Source of the DNA: Xenorhabdus sp. IM139775
Lineage (GTDB): Bacteria; Pseudomonadota; Gammaproteobacteria; Enterobacterales; Enterobacteriaceae
Length of the DNA: 62,306 nt
Direction of reading: 5' to 3'
Assembly (NCBI RefSeq): GCF_028598745.1
Contig: NZ_JAQRFK010000015.1
Span: forward strand, 1 to 62,306
Shown here: positions 37,512-47,138 of the stretch, piece after piece
Numbering within the stretch: position 1 is the first letter of the stretch
Layout of the letters: each line of letters begins with the position of its first letter
Notes under the pieces: generated by a model
Database searches by the model: none
Seen by the model: only the letters and a program-made list of their open reading frames with translations
Told to the model about the DNA's origin: nothing
Made by a program: the position numbers and the translations under genes

Positions 37512-39101
37512 TTAGTGTTCCCGCGTCTTGCGGAAAGAAACGTCAGGATAGCGCTCACTGGTCAGGTTTAAGTTGACCATGGTTGGTGCAATATACGTTA
37601 AGTTATCACCACCATCGAGAGCCAGATTCAGCTCATTTTTGCGTTTGAACTCTTCCAGTTTCTTCGCATCGCTGCACTCTACCCAGCGTGCCGTGGAGAC
37701 GTTAACCGGTTCATACAACGCTTCAACGTTATATTCACTCTTCAAGCGGGCAACAACCACATCAAACTGGAGCACCCCTACCGCGCCGACAATCAGATCG
37801 TTATTGGACAACGGACGGAATACCTGTACAGCGCCTTCTTCTGACAATTGCACCAGACCTTTCAGCAATTGCTTCTGTTTCAGCGGATCACGCAGACGAA
37901 TACGGCGGAACAATTCAGGGGCAAAATTAGGGATGCCGGTAAATTTCAGCTCTTCGCCTTGGGTAAAGGTATCGCCAATCTGAATGGTGCCATGATTGTG
38001 CAGACCGATAATATCCCCCGGATAGGCATGCTCGACATGAGAACGATCGCCGGCCATAAAGGTCAGTGCATCAGAAATGACAACATCTTTCTTAATGCGG
38101 ACTTGGCGCAGTTTCATGCCTTTTTCATATTTACCGGAAACGACGCGCATAAATGCGACGCGGTCGCGGTGTTTCGGGTCCATATTCGCCTGAATTTTGA
38201 AAACAAAGCCGGTGAACTTTTCTTCACCCGCGGCCACTTTACGGGCATCAGCCTGACGGGGCATTGGGGTCGGCGCCCATTTAACCAAGCCATCCAGCAT
38301 ATGATCAACCCCAAAGTTGCCCAATGCAGTACCGAAAAAGACCGGCGTCAATTCTCCCTGTAAAAAGGCTTCCTGATCAAATTCATGGGAGGCACCTTTG
38401 ACGAGTTCCAGCTCTTCGCGCAATTGATTCGCCAGTTCTTCGCCCACTGCCGCATCGAGTTCAGGGTTATCCAATCCCTTGATGGCACGAACTTCCTGAA
38501 TGGTATGCCCTTGACCAGACTGGTACAAATAAGTTTCATCAAGATAGAGGTGATAAACGCCCTTGAAGGATTTACCACAGCCGATTGGCCATGTAATCGG
38601 GCTACAGGCAATGTTCAGCTCATTTTCTACTTCATCCATCAGCTCCATGGGATCACGAATATCACGGTCGAGCTTGTTCATGAAGGTCAGGATTGGCGTA
38701 TCACGCAGACGAGTCACTTCCATCAGTTTGCGGGTGCGATCCTCTACCCCTTTTGCTGCATCAATCACCATCAGACAGCAGTCAACGGCGGTCAAAGTGC
38801 GGTAAGTATCTTCCGAGAAGTCCTCATGCCCCGGCGTATCCAATAAGTTAACCAGACAGTCAGCATAAGGAAACTGCATCACGGAAGTGGTAATGGAAAT
38901 ACCACGCTGTTTTTCCATCTCCATCCAGTCTGATTTCGCGTGTTGGTTAGAGCCTCGGCCTTTTACCGTACCCGCTTTCTGGATCGCCTGTCCGAACAAT
39001 AATACTTTTTCGGTAATCGTGGTTTTACCCGCATCCGGGTGGGAAATGATTGCAAAAGTACGCCGTTTCGCGACTTCATGCAGAAATGGGGAATTTGACA
39101 T
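37512..39101 (-). CDS. prfC: Peptide chain release factor 3
   Basis: ATG at 39101 gives [28 protein letters not shown] and 529 residues, equal to E. coli RF3; a TTG one codon upstream is less likely. The GTPase motifs are SHPDAGKTT (G1), DTPGHEDF (G3) and NKLDRD (G4). RF3 uses GTP to remove RF1/RF2 from the ribosome after termination. The E. coli upstream neighbour yjjG is missing: 269 bp separate prfC from rimI. Confidence 0.98.
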   Translation of the reverse strand: MSNSPFLHEVAKRRTFAIISHPDAGKTTITEKVLLFGQAIQKAGTVKGRGSNQHAKSDWMEMEKQRGISITTSVMQFPYADCLVNLLDTPGHEDFSEDTYRTLTAVDCCLMVIDAAKGVEDRTRKLMEVTRLRDTPILTFMNKLDRDIRDPMELMDEVENELNIACSPITWPIGCGKSFKGVYHLYLDETYLYQSGQGHTIQEVRAIKGLDNPELDAAVGEELANQLREELELVKGASHEFDQEAFLQGELTPVFFGTALGNFGVDHMLDGLVKWAPTPMPRQADARKVAAGEEKFTGFVFKIQANMDPKHRDRVAFMRVVSGKYEKGMKLRQVRIKKDVVISDALTFMAGDRSHVEHAYPGDIIGLHNHGTIQIGDTFTQGEELKFTGIPNFAPELFRRIRLRDPLKQKQLLKGLVQLSEEGAVQVFRPLSNNDLIVGAVGVLQFDVVVARLKSEYNVEALYEPVNVSTARWVECSDAKKLEEFKRKNELNLALDGGDNLTYIAPTMVNLNLTSERYPDVSFRKTREH

Positions 39102-39370
39102 CAATTGGGATCTTCTAGTCTGTACACGGATTGATATCGTTCGGGAAGCACCCCCTGACAGCGCTTCGCTTTCAAATCCGTCGTGTTAATCGTGATTGAC
39201 GCTTATTTTGGCTGAACTTGAGGCTATAAACAATCAATGATTGTCAGGCTCATTGCCCAAATCGATTTCAACAACGCCGAACACAGTACAAAATCAAATT
39301 AACCCCGTGAACTCATTGATATTCAATTTGTTTTATCACCCCTATGCGTTCCCCAAACGAAGGCGCAATT

Positions 39371-39826
39371 TTATCTGTCTCCACCAAACAACGGCAACGC
39401 CATAATAATGGCATCTTCCTTGCCTGCCGCCGTCGGGTAATAATGCTTGCGGATAGACACTTCATTGAAACCCATGTCTTCGTATAAACGAATGGCGGAT
39501 TGATTCGAGCGCCGTACCTCAAGCCACAACGTATTGATCTGTTTTTCAGGCAATATATTGATAAGATGCACCATCAAGGCCCTGCCATATCCCCGTGATT
39601 GATGCTCAGGATGAATAGCGATATTAAAAAGTGTCGCTTCGTCCATGACATATTGCGTTATCGCAAAACCGATAACTTGGTCACCCTGCGTTATCTTATA
39701 GTTGAGATAACGCTCTCCCTGATTGGAGTAAAAGGTTTTTTCACTCCACGGAAACGCATGGCTGGCCTGTTCTATTTGAAATGCAGCGGCAAGATCAACG
39801 GGAGTTAATAGAGAAATATTCTTCAT
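39371..39826 (-). CDS. rimI: Ribosomal protein S18-alanine N-acetyltransferase RimI
   Basis: The start at 39826 gives MKNISLLTPVDLAAAFQIEQ and 151 residues (E. coli 148); an upstream extension lies inside holD. The GNAT fold has the acetyl-CoA loop QSRGYGRAL near 88-96, and the HAFPWSEKTFYSNQGERYLNY substrate region is typical of RimI. It acetylates the N-terminal Ala of S18. It overlaps the end of holD by 32 bp, as in E. coli. Confidence 0.95.
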   Translation of the reverse strand: MKNISLLTPVDLAAAFQIEQASHAFPWSEKTFYSNQGERYLNYKITQGDQVIGFAITQYVMDEATLFNIAIHPEHQSRGYGRALMVHLINILPEKQINTLWLEVRRSNQSAIRLYEDMGFNEVSIRKHYYPTAAGKEDAIIMALPLFGGDR

Positions 39827-40205
39827 AATGGTAAATTTGTTGCCAAAGAGCGCGTTTTGCATTCCCATCAAGAGATAAGTCATTTAATGCTGGGCTTCTC
39901 AAAGAAATCCCTTGTATTGATAAGGTAATATCAACCCCTAACAGCCAGCTTGGACAGTGGATTGATTCCGAAAGTAGCTCAACATCTTTTGTCGTGATGC
40001 AATATACCGATGAGGCATCGATCCCCATGGCTGTAAAAATATCAGCGAATAATGAGTGACTTAAGTCAATGTGATCATGGCTAATGATCAATAGACGGGT
40101 TGAATCAGGGATGAGGACAGATAATTCACCTTGCAAAGCCAAAGGGCTACGCAAAACCCATTGGGTGATCCCCAGTTGGGAGAGTAATCTGTCACGCTTC
40201 GTCAT
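39795..40205 (-). CDS. holD: DNA polymerase III psi subunit
   Basis: The 136-residue protein (E. coli 137) opens RDRLLSQLGITQWVLRSPLALQGEL, which holds the chi-binding N-terminal segment. The conserved end SPALNDLSLDGNAKRALWQQIYHYEE closes the fold. Psi bridges chi to the clamp-loader complex and SSB. It is divergent from rsmC and overlaps rimI. Confidence 0.93.
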   Translation of the reverse strand: MTKRDRLLSQLGITQWVLRSPLALQGELSVLIPDSTRLLIISHDHIDLSHSLFADIFTAMGIDASSVYCITTKDVELLSESIHCPSWLLGVDITLSIQGISLRSPALNDLSLDGNAKRALWQQIYHYEEYFSINSR

Positions 40206-40341
40206 CGTGTTTTATTCCATCTGTCATAAAAATAACAAGTAATATATCAGAGGGCTTATCTTTGCGCCAATTAGCATGGCTTCTCAGCTCTGCCCACTGA
40301 TGGTTATACTTGGCTAAAGATTTATAAGGAGCTATACAGAG

Positions 40342-41355
40342 ATGTCAGTATTAACCCCGGCCAGCGAAGTTATCCTGCGCCATCATGAGCAATTCCGCTC
40401 TCATCACCTGCTCTTTGCCGGTGATCTTCAAGACAATCTGGCAACAGAAATCGAAGCTGCCAGTGTGCGGGTGCATACCAACCAATATCACCACTGGCAA
40501 TCTCTGATCCGTCAGCTTGGTGATCATGCCCACTTCGGCCTTGTCGCCGATAACGCATTTATCAGCGGATGTGATACGCTGATTTATTACTGGCCAAAAA
40601 GCAAAAATGAAGCGCGTTTCCAGCTACGCAGTCTGTTTTCTGTTCTGCCACCCGGCACTGATATCTTTATTGTCGGAGAAAACCGCAGTGGTGTTCGCAG
40701 TGTTGATAAATTAATGGAAGATATCGCGACTTTTCGTAAAATTGATACCGCACGCCGTTGTAGCCTGTTTTATGGTCAATTGACAGATCAGGTTCAGTTT
40801 GATCAAAACAATTGGTGGAACAGCTATCAAGTGGAAGATGTCACCATCAATACCCTGCCCGGCGTCTTTAGCCAAGATGATTTGGATGTCGGCAGCCGCC
40901 TGCTGCTTTCTACGTTTAATGCCCCCATCGCTGGCAGCCTGTTGGATATGGCTTGTGGTGCCGGCGTATTGGCTGCGGTATTGGGTAAAAAGAACCCGGA
41001 TTTGTCCCTGACACTGAGTGATGTCAATGCTGCCGCCATCTTATCGAGTAAAGCGACGCTGAACGCCAATAAGCTGCAAGGTAATGTGGTCACCAGTAAT
41101 GTGTATTCTGCCATCGAAGAAAAATTCGACTGGATTATTTCTAATCCTCCTTTCCATGATGGCTTGAAAACTAACTTGGCGGCGGCCGATGATATGATCC
41201 GTATGGCACCCAACCATCTGAAATACGGCGGTAAATTGCGGATTGTTGCCAATGCTTTCTTACCTTATCCTGCTCTGCTGGATAAGGCTTTTGGCAACCA
41301 TCAAGTCATTGCGCAAACAGGCAAATTCAAAGTCTATCAAGCGACCAAAAGATAA
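40342..41355 (+). CDS. rsmC: 16S rRNA m2G1207 methyltransferase
   Basis: The 337-residue protein has an N-terminal degenerate methyltransferase half and a C-terminal SAM-binding half, with motif [16 protein letters not shown] near 200 and the N6/N2-methylase motif NPPFHDG near 270. It methylates G1207 of 16S rRNA. GGAGCT at 40330-40335 is its ribosome binding site. It is divergent from holD with 136 bp between. Confidence 0.95.
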   Translation: MSVLTPASEVILRHHEQFRSHHLLFAGDLQDNLATEIEAASVRVHTNQYHHWQSLIRQLGDHAHFGLVADNAFISGCDTLIYYWPKSKNEARFQLRSLFSVLPPGTDIFIVGENRSGVRSVDKLMEDIATFRKIDTARRCSLFYGQLTDQVQFDQNNWWNSYQVEDVTINTLPGVFSQDDLDVGSRLLLSTFNAPIAGSLLDMACGAGVLAAVLGKKNPDLSLTLSDVNAAAILSSKATLNANKLQGNVVTSNVYSAIEEKFDWIISNPPFHDGLKTNLAAADDMIRMAPNHLKYGGKLRIVANAFLPYPALLDKAFGNHQVIAQTGKFKVYQATKR

Positions 41356-41378
41356 TTCAGACAGTCAGTGTCCCTGCT

Positions 41379-41407
41379 TTGCCTGCCCCCGTTGAACGGG
41401 CAGGCAA
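41379..41407 (+). terminator. Hairpin after rsmC
   Basis: TTGCCTGCCC and GGGCAGGCAA form a perfect 10 bp stem with a 9 nt loop about 25 bp after the rsmC stop. A short TTTTT follows only 9 bp later, so termination may be partial. Confidence 0.6.
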
Positions 41408-41512
41408 TTGCTGTTTTTCAGCATTCCTACCTGCCCTCCCCAACGACACCTCTCCAGCCATATTGATATGCCGATTTTTACACCAGTCACACGTTCCCTC
41501 ACTAAATAATGA

Positions 41513-41548
41513 TTGACGCCAGCCATAAAATCTCTAGAATGCGCCCCC
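41513..41548 (+). promoter_or_regulatory. tRNA-Leu promoter
   Basis: TTGACG (41513-41518), a 16 bp spacer, TAGAAT (41535-41540) and the discriminator GCGCCCCC form a stable-RNA promoter of the stringently controlled type. Confidence 0.8.
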
Positions 41549-41581
41549 ATGCTATTCGTTTAGGCGATAGTATCTGAATAC

Positions 41582-41668
41582 GCGAGGGTGGCGGAATTGG
41601 TAGACGCGCTAGCTTCAGGTGTTAGTGTTCTAACGGACGTGGGGGTTCAAGTCCCCCCCTTCGCACCA
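41582..41668 (+). tRNA. tRNA-Leu (CAG)
   Basis: This is an 87 nt class II tRNA with CCA encoded. The acceptor stem GCGAGGG pairs with CCTTCGC, the D-arm is AATTGGTAGACGC, the anticodon loop TTCAGGT gives CAG, a long variable arm is present and the T-arm is GGGGGTTCAAGTCCCCC. The variable stem differs from the next copy (TTC instead of TCC) but still pairs by a G-U wobble. It is the first of two tandem copies, like part of E. coli leuQPV, which is also next to rsmC-holD. Confidence 0.96.
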
Positions 41669-41714
41669 AATCAGATAGCTATCAATTAAACAAATCAGAT
41701 AAATGGCAGTACCT

Positions 41715-41801
41715 GCGAGGGTGGCGGAATTGGTAGACGCGCTAGCTTCAGGTGTTAGTGTCCTTACGGACGTGGGGGTTCAAGTCCCCCCCTTCGCACC
41801 A
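41715..41801 (+). tRNA. tRNA-Leu (CAG), second copy
   Basis: The same 87 nt sequence as the copy at 41582, except for two bases in the variable arm, 46 nt downstream and presumably in one precursor. The anticodon is CAG and the CCA end is encoded. Confidence 0.96.
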
Positions 41802-41903
41802 CTGTTCCATTTTTCTTCTGTTTCCTTTCTTTTTTTTACTCAATTTTCCTTCTTTATTACCTGCTTTTTATTCAGCATTAGCTCAGTTTCGGCTTGATTC
41901 AAC

Positions 41904-42185
41904 TCAAAAATACCCTAGATAGCCAAAGCTGCCAAACAAACTGCACACAAAGGCAATACCGGCCGGAATTAACAGAAAATGACGCGTACTGCGATGCAAC
42001 AAGAGCACAACGGTAAGCAACATCGCTCCCTGAATACTCACCTTAAATTGGGCGATTTCTGCCCCTGTGATGACTAATATTGATACAATTAATACCGATA
42101 AAATCACGCTAAATGCCAGCATTCCCCAGAATCCTGTCATCATTTGCCAACATGCCCATTTTAAATTCCGCCTTGCCGCCAGCAT
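41904..42185 (-). CDS. DUF1435-type inner-membrane protein
   Basis: The 93-residue protein has about three hydrophobic segments (WGMLAFSVILSVLIVSILVI, IQGAMLLTVVLLLH and FLLIPAGIAFVCSLFGSFGY). The central LLHRSTRHFLLIPAGIA resembles the (F/L)H-x-LRH-(F/Y)xLLP signature I associate with DUF1435. Function is unknown. A Fur-box-like sequence (16 of 19) lies 16 bp before its start codon, so iron regulation is likely. It lies between the tRNA-Leu genes and phoA. Confidence 0.6.
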   Translation of the reverse strand: MLAARRNLKWACWQMMTGFWGMLAFSVILSVLIVSILVITGAEIAQFKVSIQGAMLLTVVLLLHRSTRHFLLIPAGIAFVCSLFGSFGYLGYF

Positions 42186-42200
42186 AACAACCCCTTAAAT

Positions 42201-42219
42201 GATAATGATTACCAATATC
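42201..42219 (-). promoter_or_regulatory. Fur box upstream of the DUF1435 gene
   Basis: GATAATGATTACCAATATC matches the 19 bp Fur consensus at 16 positions. A further TATCATaATAATGATA at 42216-42231 extends it, as in arrays of overlapping Fur hexamers. Confidence 0.65.
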
Positions 42220-42282
42220 ATAATAATGATAGCAAATTAATTACAGGCTGAAAATAAATCGCAGAGAAATGAGCGGCCATAA

Positions 42283-42314
42283 TAAAAAACGCGGGAATGG
42301 CAGCTTCCCGCGTT
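42283..42314 (-). terminator. phoA terminator
   Basis: On the minus strand AACGCGGGAA-N7-TTCCCGCGTT runs into TTTTTTATT, 8 bp after the phoA stop. Confidence 0.85.
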
Positions 42315-42321
42315 GTCAATA

Positions 42322-43758
42322 TTATTTCAGATCCATGGCATCACGTAGGGTAAAGAACAGATCTGTCTGATCCGTCAAACCGACAACATTGGCAGCGTGC
42401 GGACCGTAAGCGGCAACACGTAGCTGTGTACCGGTATGTTCCTGTTTCTCCCCTTCCGAATTACCGTAATTGACGGTCATGACTGCACCCTCTTTGGTTA
42501 TCAGTGATCGCGTCAAACCGGGTGATTTGACATCAGGCTCAATGATCTGACTGGCATGAGCATGATCCGCCGTCACAATGACGAGAGTGTCACCGTGCTC
42601 TTTAGCAAATCTAAGGCCGACTTGTACGGCCTTATCCAAGGCGACGGTTTCGCCAATCTGGGCACAAGGATTGGCATTATGATCCTGTTTATCAATCGAA
42701 GCACTTTCGACTTGCAGGAAAAAGCCATTTTTATTCTTTTTCAGTAAATCAATCGCTTTTTCTGTCATTTGTTCCAGCGTAGGGGCGTTGGGATCTAATT
42801 TAGCATTGACCGCGCATTTCACCGGCTTCTCATTGATATTACCGTGATAGACCGCTTTTGGCCCTTCCCAAGCGACATCCATATTTCCATCATGGAACAA
42901 GCCTAACAAAGGCTTTTGTTGATTCGCATTTTTGACGGCCGCTAATGACTGCGCATCTGTTATCCATTGGTATCCCTGTTCCAGCGCCTGTTGTTGCAGC
43001 GTCTTTCCTTTATTGGCACCGGATACCGATTGTTGGGTAAACGACTTGGCGCCACCACCCAAAGTGACATCAGCACGCGCTGCCAGCAATTGTTCGGTAA
43101 TGGAGCCTTTACCGCCATTTTCTAAAGCATCCGTGGCGCATTTTTTCGCCGTTTCTTCTGGGCCATAACACTTGCGGTTCGTTACATGGGCATATAAAGC
43201 CGCGGGAGTGGCGTCCTGAATTTCAGCCGTGGTGATGTTTCCCGTTGCTTTACCCTTCTTTTTCGCCAACGCCAAAAGCGATTGATGAGATTTGCCAAAA
43301 ACATCAATGCCCAACGCTCCGTTATAAGTTTTGACTCCCGTTGCCCAAGCCGTGGCGGAAGCCGCTGAATCTGTCACATAGTTGGGCTTATGCGTTTTCT
43401 TATCTAACGAGTAGTGTGTATATTGCCCGGTAAATGGCAGGGCATCGATTCCTTTAAAAAATCCGCCAGCCCCTTCGGCATAATTACGGGCAAGGGTAAT
43501 TTCAGAATCACCCATGCCATCGCCGATAAAAAGGATCACATTCTTGGCTTTATTGTTGTTCAGAGCGGCCTTAAGCGCCTCAGTTTGATCTTGAATGAGG
43601 CGGCGGGCACCGCCAAATTCGGTAATATTGCCTTGTGCTGCACGCTGTTGCCCTATGATGTGGTTGGCATCACCGGCGGCCCATGCCGGAGCAATAACAC
43701 CTGACATCAATACAGCAACCACCGCAGCAAGCCGATTTTTTTCATAATGACGCGACAT
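42322..43758 (-). CDS. phoA: Alkaline phosphatase PhoA
   Basis: The 478-residue periplasmic enzyme has a signal peptide ([18 protein letters not shown], cleavage near 27). The nucleophile is Ser131 of the precursor in [10 protein letters not shown], and the metal sites include [10 protein letters not shown] (Asp80) and [10 protein letters not shown] near 398 with EHTGTQLRV near 441. Cys pairs for disulphides are in RKCYG/KKCAT and KCAVN/NPCAQ. It is a non-specific phosphomonoesterase for phosphate scavenging. It stands alone; Pho-box-like repeats lie upstream. Confidence 0.96.
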   Translation of the reverse strand: MSRHYEKNRLAAVVAVLMSGVIAPAWAAGDANHIIGQQRAAQGNITEFGGARRLIQDQTEALKAALNNNKAKNVILFIGDGMGDSEITLARNYAEGAGGFFKGIDALPFTGQYTHYSLDKKTHKPNYVTDSAASATAWATGVKTYNGALGIDVFGKSHQSLLALAKKKGKATGNITTAEIQDATPAALYAHVTNRKCYGPEETAKKCATDALENGGKGSITEQLLAARADVTLGGGAKSFTQQSVSGANKGKTLQQQALEQGYQWITDAQSLAAVKNANQQKPLLGLFHDGNMDVAWEGPKAVYHGNINEKPVKCAVNAKLDPNAPTLEQMTEKAIDLLKKNKNGFFLQVESASIDKQDHNANPCAQIGETVALDKAVQVGLRFAKEHGDTLVIVTADHAHASQIIEPDVKSPGLTRSLITKEGAVMTVNYGNSEGEKQEHTGTQLRVAAYGPHAANVVGLTDQTDLFFTLRDAMDLK

Positions 43759-43837
43759 AGGATTTTCCTTGCAATCAGAAGAATGGGATGAAAAATAATC
43801 ATATTGAGTTGTCCATATAATAGAATAGCGATGTCAT

Positions 43838-43877
43838 GTGACAGTTATTTGAACCTATGACGACATTCTTGTGACAA
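43838..43877 (-). promoter_or_regulatory. Candidate Pho box(es) of phoA
   Basis: On the minus strand TTGTCAC-AAGA-ATGTCGT (43877-43860) follows the 7-4-7 pattern of PhoB sites. CTGTCAC recurs at 43844-43838, 22 bp further on, that is two helical turns. The repeats are imperfect, so PhoB control is likely from the gene but only moderately supported by the site. Confidence 0.45.
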
Positions 43878-43912
43878 CGATGTTGTTTTCCATCCCATTA
43901 CTGACGCATCCA

Positions 43913-45406
43913 TCAATAACGCATCATGACCGATTTCAGCTCCGTGTAATGTTCAATGAATGCACTGCCGAACTCACGCCCCATCCCTGAAGATTTACGG
44001 CCACCAAATGGAACAGCAGGATCGAGGAGTGTATGCATGTTAATCCAAACAATGCCGGCTTCAATGCGGGGAGTCATGCGCATTGCTTTGCCCAGATGAT
44101 TAGTCCATAAACTGGCAGACAAACCAAATGGCGTTGAATTCATCATGGAAATTAATATTTCTTCATCATCGTAACTGAAGAAAGTCCCAATTGGCCCGAA
44201 TGTCTCTTCTTTCATTAAGGTATCTTCAACACTCTTGGCTTTGATGATCGTTGGGGCGACAAAAAATCCCGGCCCTTCCAGTGCATGGCCGCCATAGACA
44301 ATTTCACTGCCTTCCTGACGCGCTTTTTCAAACAGAGACAGAATTTTCTGGTAATGTTCTTTGTTGGCCAAAGGCCCCATTTCCGTTGATTCGTCAAGGG
44401 GAGAGCCGATTTTCATCGCCGATAAGCGTTCAGAAAGTAACGCCAGAACCGCATCCATGTGGGTGGATGGAATATAAAAACGTTCCGCCGCTGCACAGAT
44501 TTGCCCCTGATACAGATATCCCGCTTCCAATATGCCATCAACCATTTTTTCAACGGTCATATCAGACAGAAAAGCGGCTGCGTTTTTGCCGCCGAGTTCC
44601 AGCGTTGTGCGCTTTAACCCCTGTTCCAAGGCCAATTTTCCCACGCTAATGCCTGTCGGAACGGAGCCGGTAAAAGTGACTTTGGCACATTGGGGATGAT
44701 GAATCAGGGAAGAACCTATGCGGGCACCTGAACCATTGACGATATTGATCACCCCATCCGGAATACCCGCTTCTTTTGCCAGTTCAGCTACACGAAGCAG
44801 GGTTAAGGGAGTATATTCACTCGGCTTAAGGACTATTGTACAACCGCAGGCCAGTGCTGCCCCTAATTTCCAGATCGCAATCATGATGGAAAAATTCCAC
44901 GGAATAATGCCAACCACGACGCCAATAGGCTCACGGTAAGTAAACGCAGAATATTTTTCCCCTTTAAGCGACGGCAATGAAACATTCAATGTTTCGCCAG
45001 TAATTTTGGTTGGCCATCCGGCAAAATAGCGTAAATAATCGGCGGATGCGCCCACCTCCAGCATACGGGATAATTGAATCGGTTTACCGGAGCATAAACT
45101 TTCCAGTTGAGCCAATTCCTCACCATTTTTTTGCAATAGATCAGCCAGTCGGTTCAGGCAATTCCCCCGTTCGGTCGGAGAAGTCTGTGCCCATGCGCCG
45201 TGAAAAGCGGCTGATGCCGCCTGCATTGCCTGATTAACTTCGGACTCCCCTGCTTGGTTGACCACCGCGATTGCGTCACCCGAAGCGGGATTAATGACCG
45301 GGAAAGTGTCACTTTCCTGACCAAGAACAGAGACGCCATTAATATAATGACCGTGAGAACGCTGCAAAAAAGTGGTCACTGATCCCAGCAAATTAACTTC
45401 ACTCAT
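43913..45406 (-). CDS. NAD(P)-dependent aldehyde dehydrogenase (FeaB/PuuC-like)
   Basis: The 497-residue ALDH has the catalytic Glu in LELGGKN near 269 and the nucleophile Cys in YQGQICAAAERF near 303. The cofactor loop is GIIPWNFSIMIAIWKLGAALACG and TFTGSVPTG near 245. The C-terminal HTLLDPAVPFGGRKSSGMGREFG is close to phenylacetaldehyde dehydrogenase FeaB and to PuuC-type amine-pathway dehydrogenases. It probably oxidises the aldehyde made by the FAD oxidase encoded upstream; the three genes share strand and short gaps (15-50 bp). The exact substrate is not known. Confidence 0.85.
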   Translation of the reverse strand: MSEVNLLGSVTTFLQRSHGHYINGVSVLGQESDTFPVINPASGDAIAVVNQAGESEVNQAMQAASAAFHGAWAQTSPTERGNCLNRLADLLQKNGEELAQLESLCSGKPIQLSRMLEVGASADYLRYFAGWPTKITGETLNVSLPSLKGEKYSAFTYREPIGVVVGIIPWNFSIMIAIWKLGAALACGCTIVLKPSEYTPLTLLRVAELAKEAGIPDGVINIVNGSGARIGSSLIHHPQCAKVTFTGSVPTGISVGKLALEQGLKRTTLELGGKNAAAFLSDMTVEKMVDGILEAGYLYQGQICAAAERFYIPSTHMDAVLALLSERLSAMKIGSPLDESTEMGPLANKEHYQKILSLFEKARQEGSEIVYGGHALEGPGFFVAPTIIKAKSVEDTLMKEETFGPIGTFFSYDDEEILISMMNSTPFGLSASLWTNHLGKAMRMTPRIEAGIVWINMHTLLDPAVPFGGRKSSGMGREFGSAFIEHYTELKSVMMRY

Positions 45407-45421
45407 TCTCTTTTCCCCTGC

Positions 45422-45802
45422 TTAGTCAGACAGTTGCCCATTGATACAGGCCATATAATGTTTGACGAAACGCTCGCTGGTGATTTCCCACAATACTTCC
45501 GTCCCTTTTGCCGCAAACCACGAGTCCCCTTGATGATATTCAACCATCACCCCGGTTTTAACATCGGTCAGTTTGACTGAACCTTCATGCACCGTTGCCA
45601 TTTCATCAAAGGGATAGATCATTTTAAATTTTCCCTTAGTGCAGGCAAAAATACCGCAGGTCAGATTATCCGCTGGCTCGCCGTGGATCATCGCTCCGCT
45701 CGCCTGCGGATCGCCTTCCACCACAACAGAACCGAGGTGGGTGACACTGCCGATTGGCATTAATTCAGGTAGTGCTTTATCTAGCAACAATGGCTTTATC
45801 AT
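45422..45802 (-). CDS. Cupin-domain protein (Cupin_3/DUF861)
   Basis: The 126-residue single-domain cupin belongs to the (S)-ureidoglycine aminohydrolase-like DUF861 group. DEMATVHEGSVKLTD is the first cupin motif, with unusual metal-ligand spacing, and YHQGDSWFAAKGTEVLWEI the second. Members are often found with amine oxidases and aldehyde dehydrogenases, with no settled function; a role in binding or detoxifying a pathway intermediate is a guess. It lies 15 bp upstream of the ALDH gene. Confidence 0.78.
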   Translation of the reverse strand: MIKPLLLDKALPELMPIGSVTHLGSVVVEGDPQASGAMIHGEPADNLTCGIFACTKGKFKMIYPFDEMATVHEGSVKLTDVKTGVMVEYHQGDSWFAAKGTEVLWEITSERFVKHYMACINGQLSD

Positions 45803-45836
45803 GATGTTGACCCCTAATAGTTACCGTTCAAAAAAA

Positions 45837-47138
45837 CTAACGACGCCCTTTCCAATAACCCGAAGTTTGGTGCCAAATCTTACCGGCCGAGAGCAGTACA
45901 TTTCTCAGCGTGTCTTTCCCGATAATATTGGCGTGCGGAATCGAACTGAGTAGCGAATAACGCTCCGAGCCTTCGCTCATGCCCTCAGCCAGAATTTTGC
46001 AGATGATATGACTCGGCGTTACCCCAAAACCCGAATAACCTTGAACATAAAACACATTGTCGTGCTTAGGCAGAGAACCTATTTGCGGGAACAGATTCGC
46101 GCTGCAACATAATGGCCCGCCCCATGCCAGCTCTATCTTCACATCTTGCAAGTAAGGGAAGGTTTTGAGCATGAGATTGCGGTTCCATGCGGTCAAATCA
46201 GAAGGGATATACTCAATAAAATGTGTCGCCCCGCCATATAGCAGGCGATTTTCTTTGGTCACACGGTAGTAATCGATGACAGGGCTAATATCACCATATG
46301 CCCCGCGAATTGGGCTGATTCTTTCAATCAAATCGTCCGGCAGTGCTTCTGTCATTAATTGAAAAGCATAGGTATTGATTGTCCGTCTATAAATCGTCGG
46401 TTCGAGTTCATCCAAAAAGCCATTGCATGCCCACAACATTTTGCTGGCACGGACTGACCCCGTTGCTGTGCGTACTGTGACTCTGGGGCCATACTCTACG
46501 TCCACAACCTGACTGTTTTCAAAAATTTTGACACCATATTCAGTGGCAGCCTTGGCCTCGCCCAACAACAAATTGAGTGAGTGAACGTGTCCGCCCCCCA
46601 TATGTTTTAAGGCGCTGGTATAACGATCTGAACCAATGACTTTTTTAACCTCTGCCCCCGTATAAAGCTCAATGTCTTCATCAGGGGAAGCCGCACGAAA
46701 TTCCGGTAGCCAGCTATGCAGTGTTTTATCATGCCGTGAATTCATGCCAAGATAGGCATAGCCTTGGCAAAAATCGGCCTGAATATCATATTTGGCAATG
46801 CGATCACGGATAATTCCCGCTCCCAGACTGCTAATTTTAAATATGGTTTCCAGTCCTTTTTGGCCCACATGCCGTTTGATCTTATCCAGATCATGGCCAA
46901 TGCCCGTCATCACCTGACCACCATTACGGCCTGTACCGCCATATCCCAACGTCCGGCCTTCCAGGACGGCAATATTGGTGATGCCTTTTTCAGCCAACTC
47001 TAAGGCCGTATTGATCCCAGAAAAACCACCACCAATGATAACGACATCAACATCCAGATCTTCGGTCAGCATTGGAAAACGAAGATCATATTTTTTAGTG
47101 ACTGTGTAATATGTTAATGAGTCAAGTTTATTATTCAT
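45837..47138 (-). CDS. FAD-dependent amine oxidoreductase (DAO/PuuB-like)
   Basis: The start is placed at ATG 47138 (MNNKLDSLTYYTVTKKYD, GGGG at correct distance); six more codons upstream are open. The product has about 433 residues. The dinucleotide fold is VDVVIIGGGFSGINTALELAEKG near 32-54, then GRTLGYGGTGRNGGQ, the flavin contact of gamma-glutamylputrescine oxidase PuuB and OrdL-like enzymes. The end SGFGVTPSHIICKILAEGMSEG is typical. It should oxidise an amine to an aldehyde, ammonia and H2O2, feeding the ALDH. There is no PuuA-like synthetase nearby, so the substrate may differ from gamma-glutamylputrescine. Confidence 0.85.
   Translation of the reverse strand: MNNKLDSLTYYTVTKKYDLRFPMLTEDLDVDVVIIGGGFSGINTALELAEKGITNIAVLEGRTLGYGGTGRNGGQVMTGIGHDLDKIKRHVGQKGLETIFKISSLGAGIIRDRIAKYDIQADFCQGYAYLGMNSRHDKTLHSWLPEFRAASPDEDIELYTGAEVKKVIGSDRYTSALKHMGGGHVHSLNLLLGEAKAATEYGVKIFENSQVVDVEYGPRVTVRTATGSVRASKMLWACNGFLDELEPTIYRRTINTYAFQLMTEALPDDLIERISPIRGAYGDISPVIDYYRVTKENRLLYGGATHFIEYIPSDLTAWNRNLMLKTFPYLQDVKIELAWGGPLCCSANLFPQIGSLPKHDNVFYVQGYSGFGVTPSHIICKILAEGMSEGSERYSLLSSIPHANIIGKDTLRNVLLSAGKIWHQTSGYWKGRR

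Noticed and set aside
41703..41897. 64-codon frame over the second tRNA-Leu
   Set aside because: It is the translation of the tRNA itself.
43913..47138. Complete puu (putrescine) pathway
   Set aside because: Only oxidase and dehydrogenase types are present; PuuA, PuuD, PuuE, PuuP and PuuR are absent, so the name is not justified.
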